Source of the DNA: Erinaceus europaeus
Lineage: Eukaryota > Chordata > Mammalia > Eulipotyphla > Erinaceidae
Assembly (NCBI RefSeq): GCF_950295315.1
Contig: NC_080179.1
Span: 75,550,336-75,614,335, forward strand
Reading direction: 5' to 3'
Length of the DNA stretch: 64,000 nt
The notes below the pieces were generated by a model. That model was not told the DNA's origin. It ran no database searches and worked only from the letters and a program-made list of their open reading frames with translations. This document shows positions 1-10,905 of the stretch, piece by piece. A program made the position numbers and the translations under genes. Position 1 is the first letter of the stretch. Each line of letters begins with the position of its first letter.

Positions 1-1236
1 AAATGACTACTGAACATGTAAATTTTAATCAAGAACTTGGAATGGTGCTAACATCTGTTTTAGGGAGGTGTGACATTGTACCCATGACTACAACAGTCTT
101 GCAAACAAACACTTCCTCAATAAAGTAAACTAATGAGAAATTCCCAGTGATGACAATGGTCAATTGTAGCTTATTAATGGAGATGAACCCTGGGAAGGAA
201 ACTCTAAGTGCAGCTTCCACATCTGGAGAAACAAAAGAATGAAGGCACATTAGCCCGAGTTCAGATGGTGGCTGAGAAGCAGGAATGAGCAGCCCCGAGA
301 GCAAAGCCAAGAAGTCTGTGAATCAGGGTGAGTGACAGAGCGAAAAGGCTTGTCAGGTCCGAGGAGAACCATGAACACAGTAGGTGGATCACCAAGGAAA
401 ATAAAAAAGAACTAGTTACATTACTTTTTAAACGATGCCAAATTCTAAACTGAGTCACTACGCGACCGTATGATTTTTATCTACTGCCTTTTAGTATCGT
501 TAGCCATTAGTGCAATATTCATGAACACAATCCAAATTAATGCAACATGTGCATTTTAACAAAAATTCAGACAGCTTTAGGAAACTTGCAATATATATAT
601 AAATATGAAAAGAAAAAAATACTTGTTTTGAAAGAAGATTAGCTGAGGGGAGAATTCAAAGCATATTTGCCCTGAAATTAAAGCTAAAAATGAAATGTTT
701 ATTTTCCTTTACTGCTAATCTACAATTGTGCGTTTATTGCTAACTGGATCCTCTCCTATCAACACGCCCAGCACTTCAAAAGACCCGAAACCCACTCAGC
801 CAAGATCTCGGCTTTCAAAGTGCTGCTGTTGCCATGGCGATCTCATGTTCTCCAGGAAGCAAGTTAGCAGCACACTATCGGCTATTCATGACCAATGTTC
901 AAACTCCGATTCCTCCTGAGTGACGGGGCATATACCCTGTCACGACCTTACCAGTTTTTACTTCATGCAATTCAAAATGCCAAAAACCATCACAGTCCCC
1001 AGAAAACTAGGATGACTTCAAAATAAACAGCTACATCCAGAGTTGTTTCAATCAGGGTTGTAGTTGAAAGTCTCTTTTGTCTTACAGACCTTATGTTCTA
1101 AAGATAAAAGGCAATAAATTACTGCGTCTAACTCAAACTTTATCTTATTTCCTTAAAGAGTTCTCCTTCTTGCAAATATTTTACCTCAAAATAGAAAAAG
1201 CAAAGATGAAATCAGTACAGAAATGGTGCTTTGAGA
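1..1236. other. Intronic unique sequence at window start
   Basis: No repeat family or exon was recognised. Short open frames on both strands lack supporting features. Confidence 0.6.
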
Positions 1237-1400
1237 ATGCCCGCGTGCCAGATAGGTAACTCAGTTGTTAAGAGCATAAATTCGGGTGCCTCAAACCACA
1301 GGTCACAGGTTCAGTCCCCAGCACCATGTTATACCAGAGCTAAGCAGTGTTCTGGGACTCTCTCTTCCCTCATATTGTCTCTCTCTCTCTCACAGTAACT
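1237..1400 (+). mobile_element. SINE-C
   Basis: The copy is recognised by the head (ataggtaactcagttgttaa), a B-box-like ggttcagtcccc and the typical end ccagagctaagcagtgttct. It runs into a pyrimidine stretch and a TA microsatellite. Confidence 0.75.
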
Positions 1401-1405
1401 ACATA

Positions 1406-1407
1406 TG

Positions 1408-1448
<41 letters not shown>
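1406..1448. repeat. (TA)n microsatellite
   Basis: About 20 TA units form the tail of the preceding SINE-C. Confidence 0.9.
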
Positions 1449-1450
<2 letters not shown>

Positions 1451-1604
1451 GTCCCCTACACTATCTAAAAACTTAACACCATGTCAAAACCAATAAATCT
1501 AAATACTACCTAAAATTAAAGTTTTCTTTAGGAAGAAAGCACAGTGGCTTTGAATGATTTTGACAGCAGACACTGTCAAAATTTCATAAAGAATATATTG
1601 GACT

Positions 1605-1796
1605 GGGGGTTGGGTGGTGGTACACCTGGTTAAAGTGCTCACATTACAGTTCATAAGGACTTGGGGTCAAGCCCTGGGCCCCCAACTGCAGGGGGACAGC
1701 TTCATGAGTGGTGAAGCAATGCTACAGGTATCTGTCTCTCCCCAGCTCTATCCCCCTTCTCTCTAAATTTCTCTATCCTATCAAATAAAATAAAGT
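1605..1796 (+). mobile_element. SINE-A
   Basis: Head gggttgggtggtggtacacc, then the gcagggggacagcttc box, with the tail tcaaataaaataaag. The copy is moderately diverged. Confidence 0.85.
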
Positions 1797-1797
1797 T

Positions 1798-1857
1798 GAA
1801 ACACACACACACACACACCCCACACACACACCACACACACACACTCACACACACACC
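1798..1857. repeat. (CA)n microsatellite, interrupted
   Basis: ACAC repeats are interrupted by cccc and tc. They sit between two SINEs and probably expanded from the A-tail of SINE-A. Confidence 0.9.
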
Positions 1858-1861
1858 CTTC

Positions 1862-2040
1862 TTCCATATATGAAGTCCCGGTTTCAATCCACAGCACCAC
1901 ATGGGAGTACCACCTATAGCACACCAAGGGAACTCAAGGATTGTGAAGAGGACTGAACGCCTCTCCCTCTCTACTCCTCCCCATCTCTTTCCGCCTCTCC
2001 TCCCCACCCCCTACTCTCTCCTTCAGAATACAGAAATTAA
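1862..2040 (+). mobile_element. SINE-D, 5'-truncated
   Basis: It contains ggtttcaatccacagcacca (B-box region), then cacatgggagtacc and a pyrimidine-rich 3' half. It resembles the copies at 40653 and 52018. Confidence 0.55.
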
Positions 2041-3645
2041 AACTGAGCTAGGAAGGTCACCTTGTTGGTATTAAATATTTGTAATATCCTTGGTTCATTT
2101 CCTGAAGCTACATAAAAATTATTTTAAGAATGCTAAATTATCTTCTGTAATTAATTTTATTACATTGTTCAAAAAAAACAGTGATCCTACAGAAGTTGAA
2201 AAAATGGACTCAACACATACTTATAAATTAAATCTACTTGAAAGAAGTCACTTCAGGAAAAGCTCTATTTTTCCAATATGCAGGCTATCAGCATTTAATT
2301 CTCATATTGAGTTTTTTTTTTATTCCCCTAACAAAGTCAGAGTATTGTATAGCTTAACATTTAAAGGTGAAGTCACTTAAATGCACATGTATCAGTAAAT
2401 ACAGATCATTCTTGTTTCACTGGGGGTTCTGAATTCCTGCAAGTCTAGCAGCTCATATCATCACTCCGAGTGTCCGGTAGCCTTCCAGAACTGAAAAAGG
2501 TAACGATGTCTCAAGAGTTCCCATTCTGTATTCAAAAGTAACTTTAAAGATCAAATAACAATCTTCTTTCTTTTTAAACTGAGGTGCTGGCAGTTCACGG
2601 ATTACTAGAAGAACGTTCTACTGGACAATGAGCTTTTGCTTTCTAGACTTCATCTATCCGGGGTCTCTCCTTAAATGTCAATAAAGACGCCAAAGTCAAA
2701 GATGCTCAAGACTGAATTTATAAAAGCTGTGGTAAACTTTTTATCTAATATAGGCATATCAGTATCAGGGCAGTGAGTACTATTCTGAGGCAGTGTTGAC
2801 AAGGACCAAACCAAACCACACATGCAAATCCAATCATTTGCAAGCCGTACAAAATAGTAGAGAAAACAGCACTTAAAGCACAGCTAAAATTAACTACTAA
2901 AACAGTGGTTTCAAAGTTTATTGTTTGTTTGTTTTTTCTTCTGGACCATAAGACACCACAAACACATTTTCTATCACCACCTTGTGTGCACAAATATATC
3001 TTTACATAATTCATATTTTTAAAAAGCAATCCTAAGTATACATGATATATTTTCACAGCTTCTGCTTTAGTCCATGTCCTGAGCATCATACTGTGTGGGA
3101 TTTACTAGCAGTATTTTCTGAAACTATTGAGTAATAATCTGAAGTTTAAAAATGATGAAAAGTAAGTCAGCGATTTTTATAGTATCAATGACAAATATTA
3201 CCAATACAGAGCCTCAAATAAGTCTTCATAGTCATTCAGTCCCCAAATATTTAATACTTTTTGTATGTATCTGACTACACTGTGCTACAATACTATATTA
3301 CTTTGAGACTGCTCATACAAATGTTAACTATGAGTCAATCACACTAGTGGCCTTCATCTTAATTAAGGTCAGATACACAAGAGGAAAAAAGATACATTAA
3401 CCACCTGGCCAGTAAGGTTTTTCATTCACAGATCTCGAAAACAATCCTAAAGTGAAAGCCAGGGGAGTGGGCAGCAAAAGCACATCAGACTTGCATTCCT
3501 GAATCCAAAAGCCCCGCCTCAAACCGCGGCACCCCATATGCCAAAAGCGAGCGGTGTTCTGGCCAGCCTCCGATAAAACAGACATTCCTAAAGGTCTTAC
3601 ATTTGTAGTACGGTTATTACTATGGCATGCACTTTTTATCTCTTT
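2041..3645. other. Intronic unique sequence
   Basis: AT-rich sequence without recognisable repeats or exons. The longest open frames (114 and 96 codons) have no recognisable domain or splice context. Confidence 0.6.
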
Positions 3646-3861
3646 TTCCTTTTATTTATTTATTTATTATTGGATAGAGACAGAGAAATTGAGAGGGGAG
3701 GGGGAGACAGAGAGGAAGAAAGAGACAGAGAGACACCTGCTGCCCTGCTCCACCGTTCGTGAAGCTTCTCGCCAGCAGGTGGGGACACCAGGGGCTTGAA
3801 CCTGGGTCCTTTCACACTGTAATGTGTGAACTTAACCAGGTGCACCACTGCCTAGGCCCCC
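3646..3861 (-). mobile_element. SINE-A
   Basis: The reverse-complement tail tttattattggatagagaca starts the element and ccaggtgcaccactgcctag ends it. It is nearly full length. Confidence 0.9.
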
Positions 3862-3916
3862 ACCTTATTTCTTCTATTAAATATGTGGAATTAATAAGAA
3901 CATATATAATACAGCT

Positions 3917-4063
3917 TTTTAATATTAGTTTAACAAGAGAGAGAGAAAGAGAACCAGAGCATCTCTCTGGAACATACAATGCCAGGGATTGAAATTTAAA
4001 ATTCCCTGCGTTGAAGACCAAAGCTCTGGTCATTATGCCACCTCCTGGACAGCTCCAACGCAC
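3917..4063 (-). mobile_element. SINE-C
   Basis: The order gagaaccagagcatctctct, then ccagggattgaa (B box), then atgccacctcctggac is typical of the reverse complement of this family. Confidence 0.8.
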
Positions 4064-4183
4064 CATTATCCTCAAAGCACTGCTTAATTCCTAGCATTCT
4101 ACAAGCATTACCTATTCAACTAATAACGTTATCTAACCTCAAAGATCTGTAGCTCAAAAAATTAGGATTAAAAACAGTAAGAT

Positions 4184-4425
4184 AGGGAGTCGGGAGGTAG
4201 CGCAGTGGGATAAGCACACATGGCGCAAAGTGCAAGGACCAGCTTAAGGATCCCGGTTCCAGCCCCTGCTCCCCACCTGGTGTCCATCTTTCTCTCCCCA
4301 TCTTCCCCTCCTCTCTTCATTTTTCTCTGTCCTATCCAACAACGACAACATCAATAACAATAATAACTACAGCAATAAAATAATAAGGGCAACAAAAGGG
4401 AGTAAGTAAATAAATACAAAAAAAT
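4184..4425 (+). mobile_element. SINE-B
   Basis: The intact head gggagtcgggaggtagcgca leads to the caacaacgacaaca tail and aacaaaaggg. The copy lacks the 3' extension. Confidence 0.92.
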
Positions 4426-4496
4426 TTGAAACAAAGTAAAATAGCTCTGAGTTAATAAAAGGACCTTTAAATACAGCTATTAAAACACTTCAAGTG

Positions 4497-4713
4497 GGGG
4501 GGCCGGGTGGTGGCGCACCTGGTTGAGCACACAGGATACAGTGCTCAAGGACCCGGGTTCGAACCCCCGGTCCCCACCTGCAAGGGGAAAGCTTCACAAG
4601 GGGTGAAGCAGGTCTGCAGGTGTCTCTCTGTCTCTCTCCCTCTCTGTCTCCCCTACCTTCTTGATTTCTGGCTGTCTCTATCCAATAAATAAAGATAATA
4701 ATAATAAAAAAAA
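4497..4713 (+). mobile_element. SINE-A
   Basis: Full-length copy with B box gggttcgaacccc and the tail aataaataaagataataata. It is among the better-preserved A copies. Confidence 0.95.
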
Positions 4714-4728
4714 AAACACTTCAAGTGT

Positions 4729-4985
4729 AGGTTAAGCACAGGTGGCGCAAAGCACAAGGACCAACGTGAGGATCCCGGTTCGAGCCCCCGGCTTCCCACC
4801 TGCAGGGGAGTCGCTTCACAGGTGGTGAAGCAGGTCTGCAAGTGTCTTTCTCTCCCCCTCTGTCTTCCCCTCCTCTCCATTTCTCTCTGTCCTAACAACG
4901 ACAACACCAATTACAACAACAACTACTACAACAATAAAACAACTAGGGCAACAAAAGGGAATAAATAAATATTAAAAAAAATAAA
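4729..4985 (+). mobile_element. SINE-B, first ~20 bp missing
   Basis: It starts at ggttaagcacaggtggcgca and runs to aacaaaagggaataaataaa. It abuts an L1 tail. Confidence 0.9.
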
Positions 4986-4990
4986 ATAAA

Positions 4991-5297
4991 TCATGTTGAG
5001 TGAAGTAAGTCAGAAACAGTAGGATGAATATGGGATGATCTCACTCTCAGGCAGAAGTTGAAAAACAAGATCAGAAGAGAAAACACAAGTAGATCCTGAA
5101 CTGGAATTGGCGTATCGCACCCAAGTAAAAGACTCCGGGGTCGGGGGCGGAGGGAGAATACAGGTCCAAGAAGGATGACAGAGGACCTAGTGGGAGTTGT
5201 ACTGTTATGTGGAAAACTGAGAAATGTTTTGCATGTGCAAACTATTGCATTTACCGTTGACTGTAAAACATTAATCCCCCAACAAAGGAAAAAAAAT
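4991..5297 (+). mobile_element. L1 3' end (last ORF2 codons plus 3' UTR)
   Basis: The first 70 bp match the end of L1 ORF2p (IMLSEVSQKQ, a TAG stop in place of Lys, then DEYGMISLSGRS and the normal stop). About 230 bp of 3' UTR follow, including the conserved gtaaaacattaatcccccaa end. It is a close relative of the copy at 17505. Confidence 0.88.
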
Positions 5298-6043
5298 TAA
5301 CGAGCATAAAATGAAGAGGGAAATGAACACAGGCCAATGGGCGATGAGGTCCGCCCACCTGTGAGAAGCAAGAAACAAATGAGATGGGTTACGCAGGTGG
5401 CCACTTAGTAATTCGGAGTCTGCCTGTAGAGAGGGGCACGTTGAAGGAGGATGGGAGATGATAAAGCACTGAGTTAAGAATGTGAACATGGCCTCACACA
5501 GACCCACAGAGCTGCACTGAGAACAAATAAGCTCCCAGAGGCTACCCTTTGAGAGAGAGAGAATGAACACACACACACACACACACCCCCGTTGGAACTA
5601 TCTGAAACAACCTCCAAAGACAAAAGGCAGCCAGGGCCAGGCACTCACGCAGACCAGTGTAGCGTCCAGTCCCCAAAACCATACTGGCAATGTTCCTACA
5701 TCACTGGGCATAGGAGAGTACACAAACAGACCCCAGTAATGAGGAGCAACCAGCTCTAGACTAAGCTCTGCCCAGCAAAGTTTAAAAGGGGAAGTCAGAA
5801 AGGATTAAATTGTAACTAAACTACGTCCTAGGAGAAAACTTAAATAAATAAATAAATAAATAGCTAAACAACACTCAACAATGTAAAACTTACTATGTCT
5901 GGCATCAAATTAAAAAAAAATTAGGCTTATAGAGAAAGACAAAAGTATTAGCCACACAGAGGAAAAAAGGTCAATTAATTACACCCAACCAGAACTGACA
6001 AAGCTTAACAGTCAACAGGTCAAAGTATTAAATCAGTTACCAT
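5298..6043. other. Intronic unique sequence with small simple repeats
   Basis: It contains (CA)n at about 5569-5586 and (AAAT)n at about 5842-5862. Nothing else was recognised. Confidence 0.6.
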
Positions 6044-6057
6044 AAACTATTCCATAT

Positions 6058-6407
6058 TGGGGGTTGGGTGGTGGCGCAGCGGGTTAAGCACACTTGGCGC
6101 AAAGCACAAGAACCAGCATTAAGGATCCCGGTTCAGGCCCCCGGCTCCCCACCTGCAGGGGAGTTGCTTCACAGGCGGTGAAGCAGGTCTGCAGGTGTCT
6201 GTCTTTCTCTCCCCCTCTCTGTCTTCCCCTCCTCTCTCCATTTCTCTCTGTCCTATCCAACAACGAATGACATCAACAACAATAATAATAGCCACAACAA
6301 GGCTGCAACAACAAGGGCAACAAAAGGGGGAAAAAATGGCCTCCAGGAGCGGTGGGTTCATGAGCCCCAGCAATAACCCTGGAGGCAATAAATAAATAAA
6401 TATAAAA
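6058..6407 (+). mobile_element. SINE-B, full length with 3' extension and target duplication
   Basis: The 350-bp copy runs from gggttgggtggtggcgcagc to the extension (cctccaggagcggtgggttc ... aataaccctggagg) and an A-rich tail. Flanking direct repeats aaactattccatat (6044-6057) and aaactattccgtat (6408-6421) are its 14-bp target duplication, with one mismatch. Confidence 0.96.
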
Positions 6408-6421
6408 AAACTATTCCGTAT

Positions 6422-7025
6422 CAAGAAATGTACAGACAATATAAAAGGACACAAAGCAAGCTCCTAGAGATGAAAACTGCAATATGGAAGATCACATTAA
6501 GCTCAAGAAGACAAATGGCAGATCAAACACCGTAGCAGAGAAACTAGCAGGTGAAGATGCTAGTTCTCAACATGAGACCAAAGTGGGGACAGAGAAAAGC
6601 AGAGTGGCGTCCGGCACACCTTCTGCACCTAAGGGCTGAGCTTCTTCACATGAGGTGGCTAAGTGACTCACATGAGAAGTAATTTCCATTTTCCCCCAAA
6701 TTTGAGGAGAACCACAGACGCCTAGATCTAAGAAGTTAAGCACTAAAACATGAAGACATGACTACATCAAGCTAGAGAGAGCATGATCACTCAAAACAAG
6801 CTAGTTGCTTCATCAGAGGAGTGGTGACTTAAAGGCCGGCTGCCACAGGGGTGCAGATGGCATCTTCCCACAAGGATCTGCCTACCGCTCTCAATACCGA
6901 CCCTGGTCCCCAGGGCCGTCTCAACACCTTCCCCAGGTCCCAGCCCCAGGCCCAGGCCCTTGGCCTTGGCCTTGCTACAACAGACCACATGCAAGTTTTG
7001 CCCTGTTTTGCCTTGCCCCACACCA
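6422..7025. other. Intronic sequence, GC-richer at 6830-7020
   Basis: No repeat family or exon was recognised. The 6890-6990 part is C-rich (ccccaggcccaggccctt-like). A 173-codon frame crosses it and the tandem repeat that follows, without any recognisable domain. Confidence 0.5.
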
Positions 7026-7182
7026 TGTTGCTTCAGTTCCACCTGTAAACAAGGTCACTGCCCACCGTGTTGCTTCAGTTCCACCTGTAAACAAGGTCAC
7101 TGCCCACCGTGTTGCTTCAGTTCCACCTGTAAACAAGGTCACTGCCCACCGTGTTGCTTCTGTTCCACCTGTAAACAAGGTC
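7026..7182. repeat. 42-bp minisatellite, four units
   Basis: Units start at 7026, 7068, 7110 and 7152 (tgttgcttcagttccacctg ...) at exact 42-bp spacing and are almost identical. The fourth has cttctgttcc and is incomplete. Confidence 0.95.
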
Positions 7183-7298
7183 ATTTGGCATTCATCTTTC
7201 TCCTTCTGGACAACCTCTAAAATTCTTATAGTCAGAGTGAAAAGGTGCCCATTACAAAGAGGAGCCGATAGAAACATGCCATTAGAATTCTCACAGGA

Positions 7299-7508
7299 GG
7301 GGCCGGGTGGTGGCGCACCTGGTTAAGCGCATACATTACAGTGCACAAGGACCTGAGTTCAAGTCCCCAGTCCCCACCTGCAGGGGGAAAAGCTTTGCAA
7401 ATGGTGAAGCAGGGCTGCAGGTGTCTCTCTGTCTCTCTCCCTATCATCCCCCTCCCCTCTAGATTTCTGGCTGTCTCTATCCAATAAATAAAGATAACAA
7501 AAAAAAAT
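7299..7508 (+). mobile_element. SINE-A
   Basis: Full-length copy, ggccgggtggtggcgcacct to aataaataaagataac plus a poly-A run. Confidence 0.95.
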
Positions 7509-7679
7509 TGTCACAAGAAATTAGAATAAAAATAAGGTGACACTGGAGAAAACCTACTAAATACTGAAAGAAAAAGTTTTCCATCTAGAATTCTATAGCT
7601 AGGGTGAAAAGTATTTTCATAAAAATGAAGACAAAAGACTTTTTCAGACACTCAAAAGACGGACGTGCAGCCCAGGAGG

Positions 7680-7815
7680 TGGTACCATGGATGATGGATG
7701 GGCTGGAGTTACAGGTGTGAGGTTCTGAATTTGATCCACAGCCTCAAATATGCCAGAGTGATGTGCTGGTTCTCTCCCTCCACCATTAAAAAGAACAACA
7801 ACAATAACAACAGTC
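7680..7815 (+). mobile_element. SINE-C, diverged
   Basis: It shows gaatttgatccacagcctca (B-box region) and gccagagtgatgtgctggtt, followed by an A/C-rich tail. Confidence 0.6.
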
Positions 7816-7832
7816 TTTAAAGAAAAAAGGTT

Positions 7833-8036
7833 GGGACTAGGGATGGTACACCTGCACGGTGAACAGCCTGCACTGTGCCATGTACAATGGTTCACAGCCT
7901 AGTCCTCGGTCCTCAGTCCTCATCTGCAGGGGAGGATCACAAGCAGAGAAAGCACTGCTACCGGTGTCTCTGACTCTCTATCTCCCAATTCCCTCTCAAA
8001 TTTCTCCCCTATTTTCTCAAAAATAAGAAAAAGAAA
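7833..8036 (+). mobile_element. SINE-A, diverged
   Basis: The head gggactagggatggtacacc and the 3' pyrimidine region with a (A)nG tail are recognisable. A small duplication of cctcggtcctcagtcctc lies near the middle. Confidence 0.65.
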
Positions 8037-8053
8037 GAAAAAAAAAAAGGAGA

Positions 8054-8410
8054 AAGGATCCCAGTTCAAGCCCCCGGCTCCCCACCTGTGTGTGTGTGGG
8101 GAGGGGTCGCTTCCCAGGCAGTGAAGCAGGTCTGCAGGTGTCTGTCTTTCTCTCCCCCTCTCTGTCTTCCTCTCCTCTCTTGATTTCTCTCTGTCCTATC
8201 CAACAACAACAACAATAAAACAAGGGCAACAAAAGGGAAAAAGTAGCCTCCAGGAGCAATGGGTTTGTAGTACTGGCACTGCGCCGCAGAGATAACCACG
8301 GAAGCAAAAAGAGAGAGAAAGCATGGCCATCAGAAGCAGTGGGTTCTAGGCACACAGGCACCACGTCCCGGTGATGGCAAGAAAAGAGGGCGAGGGGGCT
8401 GGGAAAACCC
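8054..8410 (+). mobile_element. SINE-B, 5'-truncated, with duplicated 3' extension
   Basis: It starts at the B-box region (aaggatcccagttcaagccc). A (TG)n expansion at 8087-8099 replaces part of the internal box. The 3' extension appears twice (8246-8305, then 8320-8380), the second copy more degraded. Confidence 0.75.
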
Positions 8411-8487
8411 TGAACTAAAAGGAATTTCTCACCAGCGTCTGAACTGCCCAGATGTTAGGGGGTCTTTGTTTTGTCTTGTTTTTCTTT

Positions 8488-8747
8488 TGCCTCAAGGGTT
8501 GGCACCGGGGCTCAGCGCCAGCACTATGAATCCATGGCTCCTGGTAGTCGTTTCTTCCATTTTACTGGACAGGACAGAGAGAAATTAAGAAAGGAGGGAG
8601 GAAGGGAAACACACCTGGAGACCTGCTTCGCTGCTTGGGAAACACCCCCCTGCAGGTGGGGGGCTAAGGGCTCAAACCTGGATCCTTATGTGGGTCCTTG
8701 AGCTTAGTACTATGTGCACTTAACTGGCAGAGCCACCGCCCAACCCC
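8488..8747 (-). mobile_element. SINE-B with 3' extension
   Basis: It runs from the reverse-complement extension (gcctcaagggttggcaccgg) to the head (gccaccgcccaacccc). Confidence 0.9.
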
Positions 8748-8956
8748 CTGAATGTTCAAGTTTTTTAAAAAAAAAGAAAGAAATCTTGCTAGACGAGTAT
8801 ATGAGTATACGAAGGAGCCAGGTTGTAGCCAAAAGCACAGAACAATTTTTAACAACTACTGCCATCCCACCTATCCCACTCAGGCAGTCATGTGTTATTG
8901 TTGCCACTGAATTTTCAACTATATTTCTATGCACCAGCAAACAATTAGAAAAAGCT

Positions 8957-9249
8957 CTTTTTTTTTTTTGCCTCCAGGGTTATCACTGGGGCTCGGTTCC
9001 TGCACTACAAATTCACTGCTCCTGAAGGCCATTTTTTTGTTCCCATTTTTGTCGTTGTTGGATAAGACTAAGAGAAACTGAGGAGAAATGGAAGATAAGA
9101 GGGGGGGAGAGATAGACATCTGCAGGCCTGCGAGTGGCTTGTGAAGCGACTCCCCTGCAGGCAGGGAGCTGCGGCCTCAGCCAGGATCCTTGCACCAGTC
9201 TTTGCGCTTCACACTATGTGCACTTAACCTGGTGTACTACGGCCAGCCC
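8957..9249 (-). mobile_element. SINE-B with 3' extension
   Basis: A poly-T run and gcctccagggttatcactgg lead into ttgtcgttgttggataagac. The head end is tactacggccagcccc. Confidence 0.9.
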
Positions 9250-9325
9250 CAGAAAAAGCTTTGAATACTATGTGTAACAGAACTTACATGGAAGCTTTGC
9301 GATAAACCTAACAAAATATGTACAA

Positions 9326-9412
9326 GACATCTGCCTCACCACTCACGAAGCCTTCACCCTGCAGGTGGGGGGCCTAGTGCTTAAAGCCAGGCCCCAGCCC
9401 GTGGTGACGTGT
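9326..9412 (-). mobile_element. SINE-A/B fragment
   Basis: Only the middle is left: acatctgcctcaccactcac, cctgcaggtggggggcct and a decayed B box. Confidence 0.6.
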
Positions 9413-9749
9413 GTGTTGTACCTATATCTATGTAGTCTAGATGCATTTACAGATGCTTCCAGTGTTTTTCTCTGCAAAAGATAAGATAAAGTCTTTACTT
9501 TAGCTCAATTTCTGTCACTTTTGTCCTGTGAGGGAAAAATTGCTTTTAGTTATAATATAGCCCAACAAAATGATTCTGTTGTGGTTTTGAACACATCGTT
9601 AACTTTTAAGTTCTACACACTGGTTTCTACCAAGTTTACTATTTTAAGTGAAAACAAGGAGAGAGTTAAAACCTCATATCCTAAATCTGAGCTAGACACA
9701 CTCCATTGATTCTAACTGAAGTCATGTTGAATGCTTAAGAAATAAGAAG
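9413..9749. other. Intronic unique sequence
   Basis: AT-rich, with no recognised feature. Confidence 0.6.
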
Positions 9750-10003
9750 TGGGGGTCGGGCGTGGCACAGTGGGTTAAGCGCACATGGCACGAAGCGTAG
9801 ACCTGCGTAAAGATCCCAGTTTGAGCCCTGGCTCCCCACCTGCGGGGAGGGGGAGAGTTCTGCAGAGGTGTCTGTCTTTCTCTCCCCCTCTCTGTCTTTC
9901 CCTCCTCTCTCAACTTCTGTCATATTCAATAACAACAACATCAATAACAATAATAATAACCACCACAACAAGGGCAACGGAAGGGGGGGGAAGAAAAAGA
10001 AAT
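9750..10003 (+). mobile_element. SINE-B
   Basis: Head gggggtcgggcgtggcacag, with tail caacaacatcaataacaata then acaagggcaacggaaggg. A small internal deletion removes the usual ggagtcgcttcacagg block. Confidence 0.9.
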
Positions 10004-10789
10004 AAGTAACTGGGTTCTACCCAAAATCCATGTGCTCAGAATATTTTTAAAAAAAAAAAGTCTTCATGATCTGAAGGCTCACTTTGGATTTTAACTAATG
10101 ATTTTTAACACCTAAACCAGATGAGCCAAAACATACAATACTGGTCCAATGCCATAGCCCATAGCAACAGATTCATAGCTTCCCCCAGAGCATCAGACAA
10201 ATGCTTTCCTAGAGTTTTCCCAAACTATTTTTGCACTGAAATACATTGCTCATGACACAATGTTCCAAACCAAGACAATAGCAGAAAACTCCTAACTAGA
10301 CCAGGAATACTGAATACTGAGGGGAAAAGCTTCCACGAGCAAAGACCATGTTTCAGAAAAAAAAAAAAAGAGAAAATATTTCCCTACCACAACCCAGTCT
10401 AAAGATTACTTTCAATACAAAAAGTTCTAAAAATCAGGAATTTTTAAAAATATCAATGAGTTAGTCAGTCAATGAATACAGTTATTATTAAAGCTCAACA
10501 AAAGCTTCTTTTCTGAACTTTCTTGCTATTCAGTTATCTTCACCCAAAAAGTGTCATTTATATTTTTGAAATGTGTTTACAAACACAGCTTTGTTTCACA
10601 AAATACAAAAATACAAAGTCACCATTGAAATAATAAATACACCAATTATCTCATCTTAGACTCACTGAATAAATATAAATCTGCTCCTTTTCTACATGGG
10701 GCCAATGGGCACCTTCAAAGAGCGAACTCAACCTTAAAACTAGAAAGGTGGCATCGCAGGAACCTAGTGAAGTCACTGTATGAATCAGA
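10004..10789. other. Intronic unique sequence
   Basis: No repeats were recognised apart from A-runs (10051-10061, 10359-10371). Confidence 0.6.
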
Positions 10790-10905
10790 GAGCTAGGGCT
10801 GCGGAGACAGCACCGTCCTGAAGCACAGTCTTTACATCCAGGAGCCCCTAAGTAGATGTCTCAGCACCCCCAACAGAGCTAAACAGTGTTCTGGACAGAA
10901 AAGCA
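10790..10905 (+). mobile_element. SINE-C, partial
   Basis: It matches the family over gctgcggagacagcaccgtc through caacagagctaaacagtgtt. Confidence 0.55.

Noticed and set aside
4184..4300. tRNA genes suggested by A/B box sequences in SINE heads
   Set aside because: The heads lack a complete cloverleaf and always continue into SINE bodies, so they are tRNA-derived retroposons.
6805..7326. 173-codon frame including four 14-residue repeats
   Set aside because: The repeats are the 42-bp minisatellite, and the frame runs into a SINE-A. No start context, splice sites or known domain.
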